Shown: positions 9,548-17,710 of the stretch, in pieces | Layout: each line of letters opens with the position of its first letter | Numbering within the stretch: the stretch's first letter is position 1 | Source of the DNA: Duganella sp. Root1480D1 | Lineage (GTDB): Bacteria; Pseudomonadota; Gammaproteobacteria; Burkholderiales; Burkholderiaceae_D | DNA: 64,000 nt | Assembly: GCF_001427305.1 (NCBI RefSeq) | Contig: NZ_LMFZ01000014.1 | Location: 1-64,000, forward strand | Direction of reading: 5' to 3' | Notes under the pieces: generated by a model | The model's database searches: none | What the model was told of the DNA's origin: nothing | The model's input: the letters and a program-made list of their open reading frames with translations, nothing else | Program-made: the position numbers and the translations under genes

Positions 9548-10171
9548 ATGAGTGTTACTCGTCGTAAACTTTTACAAACTGCTACAGCTTTCGCCTTTTT
9601 AGCCGCCAGCAGCCTGCCTGCATTCGCCGCCGAAGTGGCTGGCGTGAAGTTCCCGGAAGTGGTTTCCGTCGCCGGGCACGACCTCAGGCTGAACGGCGCC
9701 GGCGTGCGCACCAAGCTGGTGTTCAAGGTCTACGCCGTGGGCTTCTACCTGCAAGAAAAGAAGACCACCGTGCAGGACGTGCTGGCTGTAGGCGGCCCGC
9801 GCCGCATCCGCATCGTCGCCATGCGTGACTTGAGCTCGGACGACTTCGGCATGGCCTTCATGAAGGGCCTGAACGACAACGTCAGCGCGGAAGAACGTAC
9901 CAAGCTGCTGCCGCAGACCAAGGCTTTCGGTGAGATTTTTGCCCAGTTCCCTGGACTGAAGAAGGGTGACGAGCTGCTCGTCGACTGGACTCCAGGCGCC
10001 GGTTCCCAGGCTTACCTGAATGGTAAGAAGGTCGGCGAATCGCTGCCGGACCAGGCGTTCTTCAACGCCATCATGCGTATCTGGATCGGCAACAAGCCGG
10101 TGGATACTTCGTTGAAACCGAAACTGCTGTCGGGCGCGGACAAACCGGCTCCGGCCCCGGAAACGAACTGA
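9548..10171 (+). CDS. Secreted chalcone-isomerase-like protein
   Basis: A 207-residue protein with an N-terminal signal peptide (residues 1-26, ending SSLPAFAA; SVTRRKLLQT is mildly Tat-like but lacks the full twin-Arg consensus context). The mature part fits the bacterial chalcone isomerase-like fold: a GVKFPEVV start, KVYAVGFYLQ and a C-terminal FNAIMRIWIGNKP. Bacterial members are not true flavonoid enzymes, and fatty-acid binding has been proposed for the fold. The start at 9548 has a good GGAGA site. A single-gene unit is likely. Confidence 0.8.
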   Translation: MSVTRRKLLQTATAFAFLAASSLPAFAAEVAGVKFPEVVSVAGHDLRLNGAGVRTKLVFKVYAVGFYLQEKKTTVQDVLAVGGPRRIRIVAMRDLSSDDFGMAFMKGLNDNVSAEERTKLLPQTKAFGEIFAQFPGLKKGDELLVDWTPGAGSQAYLNGKKVGESLPDQAFFNAIMRIWIGNKPVDTSLKPKLLSGADKPAPAPETN

Positions 10172-10190
10172 TTGCTGCGCTGCGGAAGGC

Positions 10191-10454
10191 TTACGCGCGG
10201 CAGGCCATCGCTCGCAGTTCTGCGACGTGGCTAGGCGAGCCTTCCATCGAATTCAGCATACGCTTGAACATCATGGTGTCGCGCATCAGGCGGCGCTGCA
10301 AGCGTTCCTCTTTGCTCAACTTTGGCTTAACGACAAGCACGGCTGCGCGGGCGATACCACGCAGCAGCGGCTTGAACACGACAGCCAGCGCCAGCGCCAG
10401 GATCACCAGCGGCAGGTACTGCGCGAATTCGATGATGTTAATGTAAGTAGACAT
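10191..10454 (-). CDS. Small membrane protein, unknown function
   Basis: An 87-residue protein with one clear transmembrane helix near residues 10-33 (YLPLVILALALAVVFKPLL), followed by a basic cytoplasmic-type tail (KPKLSKEERLQRRLMRD) and a short C-terminal region. The chosen ATG at 10452-10454 gives MSTYINIIEF; an upstream extension has no hydrophobic logic. It is divergent from a LysR gene, 102 bp away. I do not recognise the family. Confidence 0.6.
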   Translation of the reverse strand: MSTYINIIEFAQYLPLVILALALAVVFKPLLRGIARAAVLVVKPKLSKEERLQRRLMRDTMMFKRMLNSMEGSPSHVAELRAMACRA

Positions 10455-10556
10455 GGCGGTTTCACTACCTTTAGAATCTATTGGTACTATAGTGCGCCGC
10501 AACATATAACGCCAATTCCGTTTCTCCATAACAATCATTATTGGTGTGAATGACCG

Positions 10557-11525
10557 ATGAGCTTTCTGACCCTGGACCTGAATCTGCTGCGCGTTTTCGA
10601 CGCGGTAATGACTGAGCAGAACCTGACGCGCGCTGCCGGCCACCTGGCCATGACGCAGCCGGCGGTGTCGAACGCCATCAAACGCCTGCGCGAAAGCCTG
10701 GGCGACGACTTGCTGATCCGCACGGCCTACGGCGTAAAGCCGACCCCGCGGGCGGAAGCGCTATGGCCGCAGGTGCGCAGCGCGCTGGCCTCGCTGGAGG
10801 CTGCGGTAACGCCTGGTACTTTCGACGTCTCCAAGACCCATGCCACCTTCCGCATGGCGATGGCTGACGCGACGGCGGCTTTCTGGCTGCCTTCCCTGAT
10901 GCGCTCGATCGAACGCGAAGCGCCAGGCGTGAATATTCGTATGGTTCCTTTGACAACGCGCGAACCGCGGCCAATGCTGCTGCGCGGCGATATCGACCTG
11001 GCGGTCGGCTTCTTTCCTGGCGTCGCGGCGCAGTTGATGAGTGAACCGAGCTCGCCGATTCGCCATGAACGCCTGTATTCGGGGATTTACGTCGCCGTGA
11101 TGCGGCGAGGGCACCCGCTGGCCAAGCAAGACCTCACGCTGGACAATTATTGCGGCGCCAACCACCTGCTGGTCAGCTTCTCCGGCCGTGCGCATGGCCT
11201 GGTGGACGAAGCGCTGGCCCAAATCCAACGCGAACGGCGCATCCTGTTGACGGTGAACCAATTCTTCACCGCCGGCCGCGTGGTGGCCAATAGCGACCTG
11301 ATCACGGTGCTGCCGAAGCACCTGATCGCCTCGACCGGCATGACTGACGCGCTGATCTACAAAGAGCTGCCATTCCAGCTGCCAGCCGTGCACCTCGACA
11401 TGCTCTGGCACGAACGCGACGCCCGCAGCCCAGCCCACAAATGGCTGCGCGGCCACCTCGAGAGCATGAACGCGATCGCCCAGAAAACTGCTCCTGGCAC
11501 CAATCCCAAGAACGACACCTACTAA
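10557..11525 (+). CDS. LysR-family transcriptional regulator
   Basis: A 322-residue regulator. Residues 1-65 form the LysR winged helix-turn-helix (LDLNLLRVFDAVMTEQNLTRAAGHLAMTQPAVSNAIKRLRE). The rest is a periplasmic-binding-protein-like effector domain. The DLNLLRVF opening is typical of the NodD/NahR-like group. No metabolic gene adjoins it: a small membrane protein lies divergent and a REP-transposase follows, so its target is unknown. Confidence 0.9.
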   Translation: MSFLTLDLNLLRVFDAVMTEQNLTRAAGHLAMTQPAVSNAIKRLRESLGDDLLIRTAYGVKPTPRAEALWPQVRSALASLEAAVTPGTFDVSKTHATFRMAMADATAAFWLPSLMRSIEREAPGVNIRMVPLTTREPRPMLLRGDIDLAVGFFPGVAAQLMSEPSSPIRHERLYSGIYVAVMRRGHPLAKQDLTLDNYCGANHLLVSFSGRAHGLVDEALAQIQRERRILLTVNQFFTAGRVVANSDLITVLPKHLIASTGMTDALIYKELPFQLPAVHLDMLWHERDARSPAHKWLRGHLESMNAIAQKTAPGTNPKNDTY

Positions 11526-11540
11526 GGTTACGGCTGGGCT

Positions 11541-11578
11541 CGTGTCACACCATGGGGTCACACCCCAAGTGTGACACG
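11541..11578. repeat. REP palindrome, left of the RAYT gene
   Basis: A 38-nt two-part hairpin. The outer stem is CGTGTCACAC (11541-11550) with GTGTGACACG (11569-11578); the inner stem is TGGGGT with ACCCCA around CAC. It is nearly the reverse complement of the element at 12416-12453, so the two REPs bracket the transposase gene in inverted orientation. Confidence 0.85.
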
Positions 11579-11581
11579 GCT

Positions 11582-12385
11582 TCATCCGTTGTCTGGTCCA
11601 AAACGGGCAATCGCCCTGGCAACTGTCCGGATCGACACGCCGAAATGCTTCGCGATTTCCTGGCGCGTATAGGCGCCGGAGTGAAACGCACGCGCCATGG
11701 CTTCGTCGTGATTTGGGCAAATCGCAGCGTAGGTGACCAGGGGGTGAGCAGCTTCCGATTGCGGATTGGGACGTTCTCGATGAAATTGCAGGGGATTGGG
11801 CAGATCGATACCGTTCGCAACAAATTCCTTGTACGCGGCGATTCTTTGGCTCTGGTCGCCTGATCCAAATTGCGAAAGCAGCCAGCAGGTTTCGAGCCAA
11901 TTCGGCGCTTCGTCGGGATTGAGGTAGTGCTGATGACTGCTCCAAGGCCAATCGACTGCGTCACTCACAAGCCTGGCTCGTACCGGATTGAGGCAGATAT
12001 AGCGTGCCACCGCGAGCATCTGCTCGCTCCTTGCCACATTGACTGCGTGAAATCGGCCTTGAATAACGTGACCGGTTAATCCGTGCCGATGGTTGAAATG
12101 CTGACAATACGTGGCATTCAGCTGATGCATGGCTTCCGACAAGTTGGCATGAACCGTTTCCATCAACAGGTGGTAGTGGTTCGGCATCAGACAAAAGGCA
12201 TGTATCTTAAGCTCGTGTTTGTCGACGGTTTCAGCCAAAGTGTCGAGCCAAATCAAGTGATCTCGCCGGTCATGATAAATGGCAGCGCGACGATTCCCAC
12301 GTGAAGTTACGTGGTAGATCGCTCCAGGGAATACAACGCGGCGCGCTCGGCTCATGCCAGGAACGCTAGCATCGACATGAGCCAT
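11582..12385 (-). CDS. REP-associated tyrosine transposase (RAYT, Y1/HUH)
   Basis: A 267-residue protein of the TnpA_REP/RAYT group related to IS200/IS605 transposases. It has VFPGAIYHVTSRGNRRAAIY at the N-terminus, the HUH-type motif in HAFCLMPNHYHLLME, and Y(I)CLNPVRA with the catalytic Tyr region. The C-terminal RQEIAKHFGVSIRTVARA segment looks like a helix-turn-helix, an extra DNA-binding module seen in some members. RAYTs cut and move single-stranded REP DNA. It lies between inverted REP hairpins (a REPtron). Start 12385 is the longest; 12355 (MSRARRVVFPG) is equally plausible because neither has a clear ribosome site. Confidence 0.9.
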   Translation of the reverse strand: MAHVDASVPGMSRARRVVFPGAIYHVTSRGNRRAAIYHDRRDHLIWLDTLAETVDKHELKIHAFCLMPNHYHLLMETVHANLSEAMHQLNATYCQHFNHRHGLTGHVIQGRFHAVNVARSEQMLAVARYICLNPVRARLVSDAVDWPWSSHQHYLNPDEAPNWLETCWLLSQFGSGDQSQRIAAYKEFVANGIDLPNPLQFHRERPNPQSEAAHPLVTYAAICPNHDEAMARAFHSGAYTRQEIAKHFGVSIRTVARAIARFGPDNG

Positions 12386-12415
12386 GCATGCTGACGAAAA
12401 TCAAACAGTTGAGCC

Positions 12416-12453
12416 CGTGTCACACTTGGGGTGTGACCCCAAGGTGTGACACG
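12416..12453. repeat. REP palindrome, right of the RAYT gene
   Basis: A 38-nt hairpin with outer stem CGTGTCACAC (12416-12425) and GTGTGACACG (12444-12453) and inner GGGGT/ACCCC. It differs from the reverse complement of the left REP at essentially one position. It lies 13 bp past the putA stop, so it may also act as the putA transcript end. Confidence 0.85.
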
Positions 12454-12466
12454 AGGTGAGCCGTGG

Positions 12467-15400
12467 TTAGGCGTCGAGGGTCATCAGGCTGGCGTTGCCG
12501 CCGGCGGCGGTGGTGTTGACGCACAGGGCGCGTTCGGCCACCAGGCGCCACAATGGGATCTCGCCTTCTTCCGTCGTGTCGATTACCGAGACGATCGCGC
12601 CGTCGCGGGCGGCCAGTTCCGGCCGCAACTTGGCGCCGAGGCTCGATTCCACCAGTGCGATCTGGAAGTCGGCCTTGGCCAGGTCGGTTGCAGCTATCGT
12701 CTGGATCGCGGCTTTCACTTCGGCTGGCAGGTCTGCCGGCACGCTGCCTTCGACTACCAGCGCGCGGTTGCCGGTCGAGAGGGCGGCTGCAACCTGGTTC
12801 AGCAGCACTTCGGCATGCGATGCGAAGCAGGCGATATTGCCGCGTGGGACGTAAGCCAGCGTATTGCGCTCGCCAGTCGGGCCTGGCAGGGCAATCAGGC
12901 TACCGACTGGGGTAGTGCGGGCATAGCTTTCGATATGCGCGGCCAGGCGGGCTTTGCCTTGCGCCTTGGCCCATGCGGCCAGCGAGTCGATCGCCGGCAC
13001 GGCCAGGCGCTCATGGCGTTCCAGGGTGACGGCTGCACGCTGCAGGCGCTTGAGGTACAGCGGGCCGCCTGCTTTCGGGCCCGTGCCGGATTTGCCTTCA
13101 CCGCCGAACGGCTGTACACCGACCACCGCACCGACGATATTGCGGTTCACGTAGATATTGCCTACGTGCGCGCTGGAAGTGATGTAGTCGATGGTTTCGT
13201 CGATACGGGAGTGCACGCCCAGGGTCAGGCCAAAGCCGCTGCCGTTGATCTGTTCGATCACTTTTGGCAGTTCCGAGCGCTTGTAGCGGATCACGTGCAT
13301 CACCGGGCCAAACACTTCCTTGGTCAGTTCGGACAGGGAGCCGATTTCCAGCACGGTCGGCGGCACGAAGGTGCCGGCATCTGCATCCGGCACTTCCAGC
13401 GAGAAGCTGGCCTTGGCGTGTGCTCGCACCTTTTCGATGTGCGACAGCAGGTTTTGCTGCGCTTCCTTGTCGATTACGGGGCCGATGTCGGTCACCAGGC
13501 GGTCCGGCGAGCCGACACGCAGCTCCTTCATCGCGCCTTTGAGCATCTTGATGGTCTTGTCGGCGATGTCTTCCTGCAGGAACAGCACGCGCAGGGCGGA
13601 GCAGCGCTGGCCGGCGCTGTCGAAGGCGGACGAAATAGCATCGCCCACCACCTGTTCCGGCAGCGAGGAGGAGTCCACGATCATCGCGTTCTGGCCGCCG
13701 GTTTCGGCGATCAGCGGAATGTCCACATTTTCAGCGGCGGCGCGCTTAGCCAAAGTGCGGTTGATCAGTTGCGCCACTTCGGTGGAGCCGGTGAAGATCA
13801 CGCCTTTGACGCGCGAGTCATTGCACAGGCCTGCACCAACCACTTCGCCGCGGCCCGGCAGGAATTGCAGCGCTGCGCGCGGTACGCCGGCTTCGTGCAG
13901 CAGTTCCACTGCGCGCTGGGCGATCAGTGGGGTTTGTTCTGCTGGTTTTGCCAGCACCACGTTGCCGGCAGCCAGAGCGGCGGCGGCCTGGCCGGTGAAA
14001 ATCGCGAGCGGGAAGTTCCATGGGCTGATGCAGGTCACAGGGCCCAGCGCCAGCATATTGGTGGAACCGCGCACCTGCACCGCGTAGTAGCGCAGGAAGT
14101 CGACCGCTTCGCGTACTTCGGCAATTGCGTTTGGCAGCGATTTGCCGGCTTCGCGCACGGCCAGCGCCATCAGTTCCAGCTTGTGGGTTTCGAACAGGTC
14201 GGCGGCGCGTTCCAGGCAGGCGGCGCGTTGCGACGGTTCGGTGGTTTGCCAGTCCATGGCGAACTGGCTGGCGGCGTTCAGGGCGTTGTTGACGTCTTCT
14301 GCGGTCGCTTCGGTCACGGAGCCGACGACGTCGTCCTTGCGGGCCGGGTTGATGACCGGCTGCGCAGCCTGGCCGGCGCTGGCTTCAACGGCCAGCAAAG
14401 GGCCGGCAGTCCAGCTACGCGGTTGTGCCAGCGCCAGCGACACTTCGCGCAGCACGTCTTCGTTGGCGAAGTCGATACCGGTGGAGTTTTTGCGTTCGGT
14501 GCCGAACATGTCCAGCGGCAGGGCGATGCCGGTGTGCGGCACGCCATTCAATGTGCGCGCAGCTTCGATCGGATTGGTGATCAGGGAGTCAACCGGGATG
14601 CTTTCGTCGACAATCTGGTTCACGAACGAGGAGTTGGCGCCGTTTTCGAGCAGGCGGCGTACCAGGTAGGCCAGCAGGGTTTCGTGCGAGCCGACCGGTG
14701 CGTAGACGCGGCAAGCCTTGTCCAGGTTTTCGGCGCCGACCACCTGGTCGTACAGGGTTTCGCCCATGCCGTGCAGGCACTGGAATTCGTAACCTTGAAT
14801 GCCGTCGCGCTTGGCCCAGGTGTAGATCGTGGACAGGGTTTGCGCGTTGTGGGTCGCGAACTGTGGATAAATCACGTCGGTCGCTGCCAGCAGCCGTTGT
14901 GCGCAAGCCAGGTAGGACACGTCGGTGTAGACCTTGCGGGTGTAGACCGGATAGCCAGGCATGCCGTCAACCTGGGCGCGCTTGATCTCGGCATCCCAGT
15001 AGGCGCCTTTCACCAGGCGAACCATGAACTTGCGGCCGCTGCGCTTTGCCAGGTCTACCAGGTAGTCGATCACGAATGGGCAGCGCTTCTGGTAAGCCTG
15101 CACCACGAAGCCAATGCCTTCGAAACCTTCGAGTTCTGGGTTGAAGGCCATTGCTTCCATCAGGTCGAGCGACAATTCCAGGCGGTCGGCTTCTTCTGCG
15201 TCGATATTCAGGCCAATGTTGTAGCCTTTGGCCAGCTTGGCCAATGCGTTCAGGCGCGGCAGCAATTCGGACATCACGCGTTCGCGTTGGGCGCGGCTGT
15301 AGCGCGGGTGCAGGGCGGACAGCTTGACAGAAATGCCAGGGCCGTTGCGGATGCCGCGTCCATTCGATGCCTTGCCGATGGCGTGGATCGCTTTTTCGTA

Positions 15401-16117
15401 TGCGGCGTAGTAGTTGGCTGCATCGGCTTCGGTTAGCGCTGCTTCGCCCAGCATGTCGTAGGAGTAGCGGTAACCGCGGGCTTCGTTGTCCTTGCCGTTC
15501 TTGATCGCTTCGTCGATGGTCTGGCCGGTCACGAACTGGTTGCCAAGCATGCGCATGGCGAGGTCGACGCCTTTACGGATCAGCGGTTCGCCACCTTTGG
15601 CGATCAGGCTGGTGATGGCCGAACCAAGGCCTTCTTCACTGGAAGAGCTGACCAGTTTGCCGGTAATCAGCAGGCCCCAGGTCGCTGCATTCACGAACAG
15701 GGAAGGCGATTCGCCCAGGTGCTTGCGCCAATCGCCTTTGGAGATCTTGTCGGCGATCAGGCGGTCGGCAGTTGCGGAGTCAGGAATGCGCAACAGAGCT
15801 TCAGCCAGGCACATCAAGGCGACGCCTTCTTCGGACGAAAGCGAGAATTGATGCATCAAGGCATCCACACCGGAAGAACGGGTGCGTTTTTCACGAACGG
15901 CGGTCACCAGGCGCTTGGCCAGGGACTGCGCTTCTTGCGTAGTTTCCGGCGAACCGACGTTAATTTGCGACAGAAGCCATTGCACAGCAGTTTGTTCGTC
16001 GCGGCGATATGCAGCGGTAATGGCGCTGCGCAGCGGAGTCGGATCTCGCAGGATTTCCGCCTGAAGTGCGGCGAACGGAGTGGTGTTTAGATGCATGAAC
16101 GTCTCTTTCAAATGCAT
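12467..16117 (-). CDS. putA: Bifunctional proline dehydrogenase / L-glutamate gamma-semialdehyde dehydrogenase
   Basis: PutA oxidises proline to glutamate: a FAD proline dehydrogenase feeds the respiratory chain, and an NAD aldehyde dehydrogenase completes the step. At 1216 residues it has an N-terminal helical region, the PRODH barrel (about 180-490, with SVKLSALHPRYSRAQ and DAEEADRLELSLDL), the ALDH domain (about 560-1000, GPVTCISPWNFPLAIF, catalytic Cys in DSAGQRCSALRV) and a roughly 200-residue C-terminal extension. The N-terminal ribbon-helix-helix of autoregulatory PutA is absent, so it resembles type B and needs an outside regulator, probably the divergent Lrp protein. Starts at 16117 and 16096 are both possible; each is preceded by an AGAGAC purine tract. 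Confidence 0.96.
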   Translation of the reverse strand: MHLKETFMHLNTTPFAALQAEILRDPTPLRSAITAAYRRDEQTAVQWLLSQINVGSPETTQEAQSLAKRLVTAVREKRTRSSGVDALMHQFSLSSEEGVALMCLAEALLRIPDSATADRLIADKISKGDWRKHLGESPSLFVNAATWGLLITGKLVSSSSEEGLGSAITSLIAKGGEPLIRKGVDLAMRMLGNQFVTGQTIDEAIKNGKDNEARGYRYSYDMLGEAALTEADAANYYAAYEKAIHAIGKASNGRGIRNGPGISVKLSALHPRYSRAQRERVMSELLPRLNALAKLAKGYNIGLNIDAEEADRLELSLDLMEAMAFNPELEGFEGIGFVVQAYQKRCPFVIDYLVDLAKRSGRKFMVRLVKGAYWDAEIKRAQVDGMPGYPVYTRKVYTDVSYLACAQRLLAATDVIYPQFATHNAQTLSTIYTWAKRDGIQGYEFQCLHGMGETLYDQVVGAENLDKACRVYAPVGSHETLLAYLVRRLLENGANSSFVNQIVDESIPVDSLITNPIEAARTLNGVPHTGIALPLDMFGTERKNSTGIDFANEDVLREVSLALAQPRSWTAGPLLAVEASAGQAAQPVINPARKDDVVGSVTEATAEDVNNALNAASQFAMDWQTTEPSQRAACLERAADLFETHKLELMALAVREAGKSLPNAIAEVREAVDFLRYYAVQVRGSTNMLALGPVTCISPWNFPLAIFTGQAAAALAAGNVVLAKPAEQTPLIAQRAVELLHEAGVPRAALQFLPGRGEVVGAGLCNDSRVKGVIFTGSTEVAQLINRTLAKRAAAENVDIPLIAETGGQNAMIVDSSSLPEQVVGDAISSAFDSAGQRCSALRVLFLQEDIADKTIKMLKGAMKELRVGSPDRLVTDIGPVIDKEAQQNLLSHIEKVRAHAKASFSLEVPDADAGTFVPPTVLEIGSLSELTKEVFGPVMHVIRYKRSELPKVIEQINGSGFGLTLGVHSRIDETIDYITSSAHVGNIYVNRNIVGAVVGVQPFGGEGKSGTGPKAGGPLYLKRLQRAAVTLERHERLAVPAIDSLAAWAKAQGKARLAAHIESYARTTPVGSLIALPGPTGERNTLAYVPRGNIACFASHAEVLLNQVAAALSTGNRALVVEGSVPADLPAEVKAAIQTIAATDLAKADFQIALVESSLGAKLRPELAARDGAIVSVIDTTEEGEIPLWRLVAERALCVNTTAAGGNASLMTLDA

Positions 16118-16166
16118 GGTTGTCTCTATTGGCGAGTATGTAAAGAATTGTTTGGTACCTACGAAA

Positions 16167-16200
16167 ACACGCCCGGCAAACCCTGTTTGCGCGGGCGTGT
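16167..16200 (-). terminator. Terminator-like hairpin in the putA leader
   Basis: On the minus strand, ACACGCCCGCGCAAAC pairs with GTTTGCCGGGCGTGT (one bulged base) around a 3-nt loop and is followed by TTTTCG. It lies 50 bp upstream of putA. It could be a leader attenuator for putA, or could stop antisense read-through from mtnN across the Lrp gene. The T tract is short. Confidence 0.5.
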
Positions 16201-16329
16201 TGTGCAGTGCAACTAATGATTCGATTGTACGGTGGATTCGCTCGGATTAATTCTGGTAATACTTATTACTAGCAATAGATAGTTTTTGGTGAGAGAATTT
16301 GACCGAATAAAATTAATAGTGGGGATGTA

Positions 16330-16785
16330 ATGCTGGACAAGATCAGTAAGAAGATTCTGGCCGAGTTGCAGAACGATGGCCGGATCAGCAACGTGGAACT
16401 GGCTGCGAGAGTGAACCTGTCGCCTGCCGCTTGCCTGGAGCGAGTGCGAAAACTGCACGAAGCGGGCTATATCATGGGTTATACGGCGCAGCTGAACCCG
16501 CAGCTACTGGACGTTTCGTTGCTGGTGTTCATAGAAGTTGTGCTGGATCGCACTACGCCGGAGGTGTTCGATGCCTTCAAGCATAGTGTCCAGCTCATTC
16601 CCGAGGTTCTGGAATGCCATATGGTTGCCGGCGGCTTTGACTACCTGGTCAAGGCTCGCGTGAAGGATATGGCAGCTTATCGAGAGTTCCTTGGTAAAAC
16701 TTTGCTGCAGAAGGGTGTACGCGAGACGCACACTTATGCGGTGATGGAAGAAGTCAAAAACACCACCAAACTGCCGATCAAGTAA
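16330..16785 (+). CDS. Lrp/AsnC-family regulator, probable activator of putA
   Basis: A 151-residue Lrp-type protein. The helix-turn-helix is at residues 3-60 (DKISKKILAELQNDGRISNVELAARVNLSPAACLERVRKL) and the RAM domain follows (GGFDYLVKARVKDMAAYREF). Adjacent, divergently oriented Lrp-type genes (PutR) activate putA in response to proline in several proteobacteria; the 212-bp shared region here and the lack of an RHH domain in PutA support the same arrangement. The assignment rests on family and position only. Its 3' end overlaps mtnN by 8 bp, tail to tail. Confidence 0.88.
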   Translation: MLDKISKKILAELQNDGRISNVELAARVNLSPAACLERVRKLHEAGYIMGYTAQLNPQLLDVSLLVFIEVVLDRTTPEVFDAFKHSVQLIPEVLECHMVAGGFDYLVKARVKDMAAYREFLGKTLLQKGVRETHTYAVMEEVKNTTKLPIK

Positions 16786-17482
16786 GCGATTTGCAGAAAT
16801 TCTGGATGACGCCATAGGCGTAGCGAGCGGCGACGGTTTGCACGAAGTGCATGAAATCCGTCGCCGCTTCTTCATTGGCGTTGTCCGAAATCGTCCTCAT
16901 GATTGCAAAGGGTATTCCCAGCTCGTGACAGACCTGGGCTACCGCTGCTCCTTCCATTTCCACTGCCAATAAATCAGGCAGTGCGTCTTTCAGGGTTTCC
17001 AGATGGGCCCTATCCTTGATGAATTGATCCCCGCTACCGATCAGGCCGCGGTGTACTTGTGCATTGTTTTGCAGGAATTCCCGGGTTGCCAGGCTCAGTT
17101 TCAGGCTCAATTCGCGGTCTGTAGGCATGCGCGAGAGCCCAGTTAGCGGGATTTCGAAGCGAGGGAATAGCGGACTGGCATCAAAATCGTGTTGAGCCAG
17201 AGAATCGGCGACGACGACGTCTCCAATTCGAACCCCCAAGTCTGCAGAACCGGCAACGCCGGTAAAAATAATGTGGGTAACGTTGAACTTCTCCACAAGC
17301 GTTGCAGCTGTCACTGCAGCAGCAACCTTCCCAATTCGCGATAAAACAGCCACAGAATCGATTTTCCAGAGTTTTCCGGCTGTGTAATCACGCTTACCGT
17401 GGATGAGCTTGTAGGGGCTCTCCATGGCTTCCAGTAGACCTTGCTGTTCTTCTGCCAAGGCTGAGATGATCCCGAGACGCAT
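16778..17482 (-). CDS. mtnN: 5'-methylthioadenosine / S-adenosylhomocysteine nucleosidase
   Basis: MtnN (Pfs) hydrolyses MTA and SAH to adenine plus the thio-sugar, recycling by-products of methylation and of polyamine synthesis. The 234-residue length is typical. IISALAEEQQGL holds the N-terminal catalytic acidic residue, IIFTGVAGS the purine-phosphorylase fold loop, LLAVEMEGAAVAQVC the ribose-binding Met-Glu and IMRTISDNAN the catalytic Asp. It is relevant to the SpeD/SpeE-like cluster at 45.6-52.4 kb, whose aminopropyl transfer would release MTA, although the genes are far apart. Confidence 0.95.
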   Translation of the reverse strand: MRLGIISALAEEQQGLLEAMESPYKLIHGKRDYTAGKLWKIDSVAVLSRIGKVAAAVTAATLVEKFNVTHIIFTGVAGSADLGVRIGDVVVADSLAQHDFDASPLFPRFEIPLTGLSRMPTDRELSLKLSLATREFLQNNAQVHRGLIGSGDQFIKDRAHLETLKDALPDLLAVEMEGAAVAQVCHELGIPFAIMRTISDNANEEAATDFMHFVQTVAARYAYGVIQNFCKSLT

Positions 17483-17552
17483 GCGCGAGTTGTCCTCTAT
17501 TTATTTAAAGTTGTATACGTAAGGATAGTAGTAGATAGTAAACGCGACTCTG

Positions 17553-17710
17553 TCTGTGGATAAAGCTGTTAACATCCACAGAATCAGAAGTTTACGAATT
17601 GTAGAACTGGCTGGACAAGAACTGTGTGTAAACCGGATGAGTTCTGAACAAATTTTGTGCGTGAACTCAAAAACGGTGTTTACGCACATTCGATCCTGTG
17701 GATATTCATT
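17553..17710. repeat. Diverged intergenic repeat, copy A
   Basis: This spacer shares a colinear series of motifs with 20784-20941: TCTGTGGATAA, AATCA, GTTTACGA, TGTA, GTAAACC, GAAC, AATTTTG, GTTTAC, CAC and CCTGTGGATATTCAT. The two CTGTGG anchors are exactly 142 bp apart in both copies. It contains one perfect DnaA box (17555-17563, minus) and near matches. The copy stops at the stop codon of the GGDEF/EAL gene. No gene is seen in 17483-17705. Confidence 0.7.

Noticed and set aside
12446..15436. 996-codon open frame antisense to putA
   Set aside because: Shadow of putA; no recognisable domain, low-complexity composition, and the opposite strand encodes a full-length conserved enzyme.
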